Notes under the pieces: generated by a model | Database searches by the model: none | Told to the model about the DNA's origin: nothing | Seen by the model: the letters and a program-made list of their open reading frames with translations, nothing else | Assembly (NCBI GenBank): GCA_050010115.1 | Contig: JBEKLQ010000051.1 | Coordinates: 1 to 27,082, forward strand | DNA from: JAKACA01 sp050010115 | Lineage (GTDB): Bacteria > Actinomycetota > Acidimicrobiia > Acidimicrobiales > Bog-793 | Length of the DNA: 27,082 bases | Direction of reading: 5' to 3' | Program-made: the position numbers and the translations under genes | In this document: piece after piece, positions 23,672 to 27,082 of the stretch | Layout of the letters: each line of letters begins with the position of its first letter | Numbering within the stretch: the stretch's first letter is position 1

Positions 23672-24426
23672 GGCCGGTCCAGCAGCTCGGCGAGGTCGTT
23701 CACGACGGTGTCGGCGCCGTGGGCGCGCAGCGCCTCGGCCTGTCCGACCCGGTCGACGCCGACGACGAATCCGAAACCTCCCACTCGGCCGGCCTCCACC
23801 CCGGAGAGGGCGTCCTCGAACACCGCAGCCTGGTCGGGTTCAACACCCAGGGCGCGGGCCGCGGCGAGGTAGGTGTCGGGCGCTGGCTTTCCAGCCAGGT
23901 GGTCTGCTTCGACGGTGACGCCGTCGATGCGTATCTCGAACAGCTCAGCGATGCCGGCGGCCACGAGCACGGCAGCGCAGTTGGCGCTGGAAGACACCAC
24001 GGCCCGATGCAGGCCGGCTGCGCGCACGGCCCGGACGTAGCGGACCGACCCCGCGTAGGCCTCGACGCCGCCCTCTCGGATCTTTCGCAGGACGATCTCG
24101 TTCTTCGCGTTGCCGAGCCCATTGACGGTCTCTGCCCCCGCCTGATCACCGGGAGCACCGTCGGGCAGATCGATGTGACGTGACTCAAGGAACGAGCGCG
24201 TCCCGTCGGCCCTGGTCTTGCCGTCGACGTAGGTGTCGTAGTCGGCCTGGGTGTCGAAAGCGACGAAGGGTCCGCCGTTCTTGTCGGCCCGGGCCTTCAG
24301 GTAGGCGTCGAACATCTCCTTCCACGCCGTCGCGTGGATCTTGGCGGTCTCGGTGAGGACACCGTCGAGGTCGAACAGGCACGCTCGCATCCGCTCGGGC
24401 AGGCCCACGCCGCGGTTCGTGGTCAT
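23668..24426 (-). CDS. pgmB: beta-phosphoglucomutase-family HAD hydrolase
   Basis: A 252-residue HAD-superfamily protein of the beta-phosphoglucomutase branch. FDLDGVLTETAKIHATAWKE contains nucleophile Asp19 and acid/base Asp21 and the cap-entry residues; the SSSAN segment is motif II, LAGKPAPDTYL motif III with the Lys, and FEDALSGVEAG motif IV. A cap of about 90 residues follows motif I. It should convert beta-glucose-1-phosphate from GH65 into glucose-6-phosphate. It lies directly upstream of GH65 with a 4-nt overlap. About 160 nt of structured, gene-free DNA separate it from acetate kinase. Confidence 0.9.
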   Translation of the reverse strand: MTTNRGVGLPERMRACLFDLDGVLTETAKIHATAWKEMFDAYLKARADKNGGPFVAFDTQADYDTYVDGKTRADGTRSFLESRHIDLPDGAPGDQAGAETVNGLGNAKNEIVLRKIREGGVEAYAGSVRYVRAVRAAGLHRAVVSSSANCAAVLVAAGIAELFEIRIDGVTVEADHLAGKPAPDTYLAAARALGVEPDQAAVFEDALSGVEAGRVGGFGFVVGVDRVGQAEALRAHGADTVVNDLAELLDRP

Positions 24427-24457
24427 CTTCGCACGAGGTCCGTCAGCACGACCGCCT

Positions 24458-24493
24458 CGCTGCTCTCTGAGCGCTTGGTAGCGCTGAGCAGCG
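24458..24493. other. long two-part hairpin between acetate kinase and mutase genes
   Basis: An outer 8-bp stem CGCTGCTC / GAGCAGCG (24458-24465 with 24486-24493) encloses a 4-nt bulge and an inner 6-bp stem AGCGCT / AGCGCT with a TGGT loop. In total 14 pairs in 36 nt. It may terminate acetate kinase transcription (minus strand) without a U-tract, or be a leader RNA of the mutase-GH65 operon. Confidence 0.6.
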
Positions 24494-24504
24494 GCTCGCG
24501 AGCC
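24493..24504. promoter_or_regulatory. 12-bp perfect palindrome
   Basis: GGCTCGCGAGCC adjoins the hairpin above. As a perfect dyad it could be a regulator-binding site for the mutase-GH65 operon. No binding protein is known. Confidence 0.35.
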
Positions 24505-24537
24505 ACCTGGACAGCTGGTCGTCGGTCACGTCCAGGT
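24505..24537. other. second inverted repeat, 8-bp arms
   Basis: ACCTGGAC (24505-24512) and GTCCAGGT (24530-24537) are perfect inverted arms with a 17-nt loop. This is the third dyad within 80 nt of gene-free DNA. Confidence 0.5.
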
Positions 24538-24586
24538 AGCGTAGGTCAGGAGAATCGAGGCTTCCGTGACGAACACCGATGCCGGT

Positions 24587-25684
24587 TCAACTCCTGGCCA
24601 ACAGCTCACGGGTCTCTCGTGCGATCTCGAGGTCCTCGCGGGCCAGCACGACGAGCGTGGGAATCGGGCTTCCGGCCGGGCTGATCAGCCGGTCACCTTC
24701 GCCGTGACGGTTCGCTTCCTTGTCGAGACTGACCCCGAGGAAATCGAGTCCTCCCGCAGCGAGTTCGCGTACTTCGCAGGAGTGCTCTCCGACGCCACCG
24801 GTGAAGACCAGGGTGTCCATCCCGTTCATGGCGGCAGCCATGGCCGCGACCCCGGCTCGCAATCGGTGCACGTAGACACCGAGCGCGAGCTCAGCGTCCG
24901 GCTCTCCCGCGTTCACGCGCGCAACGACGTCGCGCATGTCCCCCGTCCCGGCGAGCCCCATCAAGCCGGAGCGGTGCTCAAAGGTAGCTGCGAGCTCAGC
25001 AGCCGGGGTTCCGACATGTTCTTCCAGCCAGAGCACCAGCCCTGGGTCGAGGCTGCCGGCGCGGGTGGCCATGACGAGGCCCTCGAGGGGCGTGAATCCC
25101 ATGGTGGTATCGACTGACCGCCCCGCATTGACCGCCGCGAGCGAGGCTCCAGCGCCGAGGTGACATGTCACGACCCGGAGCGGTTCCGCGCTTCTGCCGA
25201 CGAGCTCGGCAGCCCGCCGCGAGGCATACGCGTGAGAAAGGCCATGGAAACCAAAGCGCCGTATGCCGAACCGCCGCCGCCATTCTGCGGGGAGGGCATA
25301 GGTTGCAGCCTCCGCCGGCATGCCAGCGTGGAACGCGGTGTCAAAGCAGGCGACCGCCGGCACACCAGGCAGTGCTGCGCTCGCCGCGTCCAAAGCGGCG
25401 AGCGACACAGGCTGGTGCAGAGGTGCCAAGTCGCTGAAGGCGCGGATCCGCGCCAAGACGGCGGCATCGATCCGCACTGGACCGGTGAACTCCGTGGCGC
25501 CGTGAACGATCCGGTGCCCCACCGCATCCACATCTCCGAAGCTCGCCAACGCCTCCCCCATCGCGGCTGCGCCGGATCTCGAGCGAACAGCTGGCAGGTC
25601 GACGGACGCGGTGACCTCGTCCCGGCTGTCGAGGACCCGGAGTTTCAGGCTGCTGGAGCCGGCGTTGACGACAAGGACGCGCAT
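24587..25684 (-). CDS. ackA: acetate kinase
   Basis: A 365-residue acetate kinase of the ASKHA fold, transferring phosphate from acetyl phosphate to ADP. NAGSSSLKLRV (7-17) is the N-terminal signature with Asn7; VGHRIVHG carries the conserved Arg and His, FDTAFH the catalytic Asp, RRFGFHGLSHAY the second signature, and FTGGVGEHS the adenosine-site segment. It follows phosphoketolase by 10 nt, so its acetyl phosphate probably comes from that enzyme. ATG 25684 is preferred to the adjacent GTG 25687 because acetate kinases begin M-x-V-LVxNAGSSS. It is somewhat shorter than the usual 390-400 residues. Confidence 0.95.
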   Translation of the reverse strand: MRVLVVNAGSSSLKLRVLDSRDEVTASVDLPAVRSRSGAAAMGEALASFGDVDAVGHRIVHGATEFTGPVRIDAAVLARIRAFSDLAPLHQPVSLAALDAASAALPGVPAVACFDTAFHAGMPAEAATYALPAEWRRRFGIRRFGFHGLSHAYASRRAAELVGRSAEPLRVVTCHLGAGASLAAVNAGRSVDTTMGFTPLEGLVMATRAGSLDPGLVLWLEEHVGTPAAELAATFEHRSGLMGLAGTGDMRDVVARVNAGEPDAELALGVYVHRLRAGVAAMAAAMNGMDTLVFTGGVGEHSCEVRELAAGGLDFLGVSLDKEANRHGEGDRLISPAGSPIPTLVVLAREDLEIARETRELLARS

Positions 25685-25694
25685 CACAGGCTCG

Positions 25695-27082
25695 TCAGTG
25701 CGGCCATACCCAGTCGCGCACCTCGGGCGGGTCTTCGCCGTACTGGCGCGTGTATTGGCGGCACACGAGGCGCCGGTCGCTCATCGCCTGGCGGACGTGG
25801 CCCGCTCTGGATGCCAGTCCCGGTACTCGGTCGATGACGTCCATTACGAGGTGGAAGCGGTCGAGGTCGTTCATCATGACCATGTCGAACGGCGTCGTCG
25901 TCGTCCCCTCCTCCTTGTACCCCCGCACGTGAAGGTTCTCGTGGACATGGCGGCGATAGGTGAGACCGTGGATGAGCGAGGGGTAGCCGTGATAGGCGAA
26001 GATGATCGGCTTGTCGGTGGTGAACATGGAGTCGAACTCTGCGTCCGACATCCCGTGGGGATGCTCGCTGCGGGGCTGGAGGCGCATCAGGTCGACCACG
26101 TTCACGACCCGAACCGAGAGCTCCGGTAGCTGCTCGCGGATTATGGCGGCCGCAGCCAGGGTCTCCAACGTCGGTACGTCCCCGCAGCAAGCCAGCACGA
26201 CGTCGGGCTCGCCGCCAGCGTCGTTGCTCGCCCACTCGAAGATTCCCGCTCCTCGCGTGCAGTGAGTGACGGCATCGTCGATGCCGAGCCAGGTCAGCTC
26301 CGGCTGCTTGCCGGCCACGATCACGTTCACGTAGTTCTGCGATCGCAAGCAATGGTCGGCGACCGACAGTAGGCAGTTGGCATCGGGCGGCAGGTAGACG
26401 CGGATCACCTCGGCCTTCTTGTTCACGACGTGGTCGATGAAACCGGGGTCCTGGTGAGAGAACCCGTTGTTGTCCTGGCGCCACACGTGAGAGGACAGCA
26501 AGTAGTTGAGCGAGCCGATCGGTCTGCGCCAGGCGATCTCCCGTGTCACTTTCAGCCACTTGGCGTGCTGGTTGAACATCGAGTCCACGATGTGGACGAA
26601 CGCCTCGTAGCAGTTGAAGAGCCCATGACGGCCGGTGAGCAGGTAGCCCTCCAGCCAGCCCTGGCACAGGTGCTCGGAGAGCACCTCCATCACTCGTCCG
26701 TCAGGAGCGAGGTGGTCGTCGCCCGGCAGCCGTTCGGCATCCCAGGCCCTGTCGGTCTCCTCGAAGACTGCACTGAGCCGGTTCGAAGCGGTCTCGTCGG
26801 GCCCGAAGAGCCGGAAACGATCCGGGTTTGCCACGATCACATCTCGCACGAAGGCGCCGAGCAAGCGGGTGGCCTCGGCCACCGCCTTGCCCGGAGACGG
26901 GACCTCGACCGCATAGTTCCGGAAGTCAGGCAACTCGAGCTCTCGCAACAGCAGGCCGCCGTTGGCGTGCGGGTTGGCGCTCATCCGCCGGTAGCTCCGC
27001 GGCGCGAGCTGAGCGAGCTCGTCGACCAGCGTGCCACCCTCATCGAAGAGCTCTTCCGGCCGGTAGCTGCGCATCCAGTCTT
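25695..27082 (-). CDS. xfp: phosphoketolase (xylulose-5-P / fructose-6-P), C-terminal part
   Basis: The C-terminal 460 or so residues of a thiamine-diphosphate phosphoketolase; the full protein is about 800, and the frame continues past the window end. Visible family segments are WMRSYRPEELFDEGG, GYLLTGRHGLFNCYEAF, the cofactor-domain stretch RRPIGSLNYLLSSHVWRQDNNGFSHQDPG, YLPPDANCLLS, KQPELTWL, and the C-terminal domain with FAYHGYPSLIHGL. It splits xylulose-5-phosphate or fructose-6-phosphate with phosphate to acetyl phosphate plus a triose or tetrose phosphate. Acetate kinase follows at once, so ATP is recovered from acetyl phosphate. The partial state is due to the window edge only. Confidence 0.95.
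   Translation of the reverse strand, partial: DWMRSYRPEELFDEGGTLVDELAQLAPRSYRRMSANPHANGGLLLRELELPDFRNYAVEVPSPGKAVAEATRLLGAFVRDVIVANPDRFRLFGPDETASNRLSAVFEETDRAWDAERLPGDDHLAPDGRVMEVLSEHLCQGWLEGYLLTGRHGLFNCYEAFVHIVDSMFNQHAKWLKVTREIAWRRPIGSLNYLLSSHVWRQDNNGFSHQDPGFIDHVVNKKAEVIRVYLPPDANCLLSVADHCLRSQNYVNVIVAGKQPELTWLGIDDAVTHCTRGAGIFEWASNDAGGEPDVVLACCGDVPTLETLAAAAIIREQLPELSVRVVNVVDLMRLQPRSEHPHGMSDAEFDSMFTTDKPIIFAYHGYPSLIHGLTYRRHVHENLHVRGYKEEGTTTTPFDMVMMNDLDRFHLVMDVIDRVPGLASRAGHVRQAMSDRRLVCRQYTRQYGEDPPEVRDWVWPH

Noticed and set aside
24547..24600. tRNA-like 3' end (GGTTCAA...CTCCTGGCCA) with a partly matching CAGGAG upstream
   Set aside because: Only about 54 nt separate the arms, the T-arm does not pair, there is no D-arm or anticodon arm, and the last bases are the end of the acetate kinase gene.

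Overview
This 27-kb window is high-GC, gene-dense DNA with no gene-free gap longer than about 180 nt. Style and content suggest an actinobacterium, possibly Acidimicrobiia-like: GTG starts, ATGA/GTGA stop-start overlaps, genes without Shine-Dalgarno sequences, a Msm/Ugp-type sugar ABC system, phosphoketolase plus acetate kinase, and GH65 plus beta-phosphoglucomutase. The taxonomic guess is inference only. I saw no rRNA, tRNA, insertion sequence, phage gene or CRISPR array.

Layout. (1) 1-4199: the mature part of an S53 acid serine peptidase cut by the window edge, a patatin-like lipase on the minus strand, and a KimA-type potassium/amino-acid permease. (2) 4261-18387: a carbohydrate-use island in several transcription units. 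A plus-strand operon encodes a SIS-domain aminosugar-phosphate isomerase/deaminase, a PfkB sugar-phosphate kinase, a DUF2090/LacD-like aldolase and a secreted GH114 glycosidase. A facing minus-strand operon encodes a lipoprotein sugar-binding protein, two ABC permeases and a ROK kinase. A DeoR-type repressor is divergent from it. A plus-strand operon follows with a GH4 glycosidase, the ABC ATPase and a secreted beta-helix protein. (3) 18452-21127 (minus): chorismate mutase, an alkaline-phosphatase-superfamily enzyme with permuted domain order, and a DMT-like membrane protein. (4) 21248-27082 (minus): GH65 disaccharide phosphorylase, beta-phosphoglucomutase, a structured intergenic region, acetate kinase and the C-terminal part of phosphoketolase.

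How the genes may work together. GH114 is the endo-alpha-1,4-polygalactosaminidase family. Together with an aminosugar-type SIS protein, a PfkB kinase, an aldolase, a GH4 enzyme with the CHSV (alpha-galactosidase-type) motif and a complete ABC importer, it suggests a complete route for a galactosamine-rich polymer such as fungal galactosaminogalactan or bacterial Pel. The steps would be outside cleavage, ABC import of oligomers, GH4 hydrolysis inside, ROK phosphorylation, deamination/isomerisation to tagatose-6-phosphate, PfkB phosphorylation and aldol cleavage to trioses. No deacetylase gene is seen, which fits a deacetylated polymer. A TGTTCA-containing motif occurs before three transcription units of the island and is a candidate DeoR operator. 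The assignment is inferred from family membership and gene order and is untested. Region 4 would phosphorolyse a glucose disaccharide and feed a phosphoketolase-acetate kinase ATP-yielding branch.
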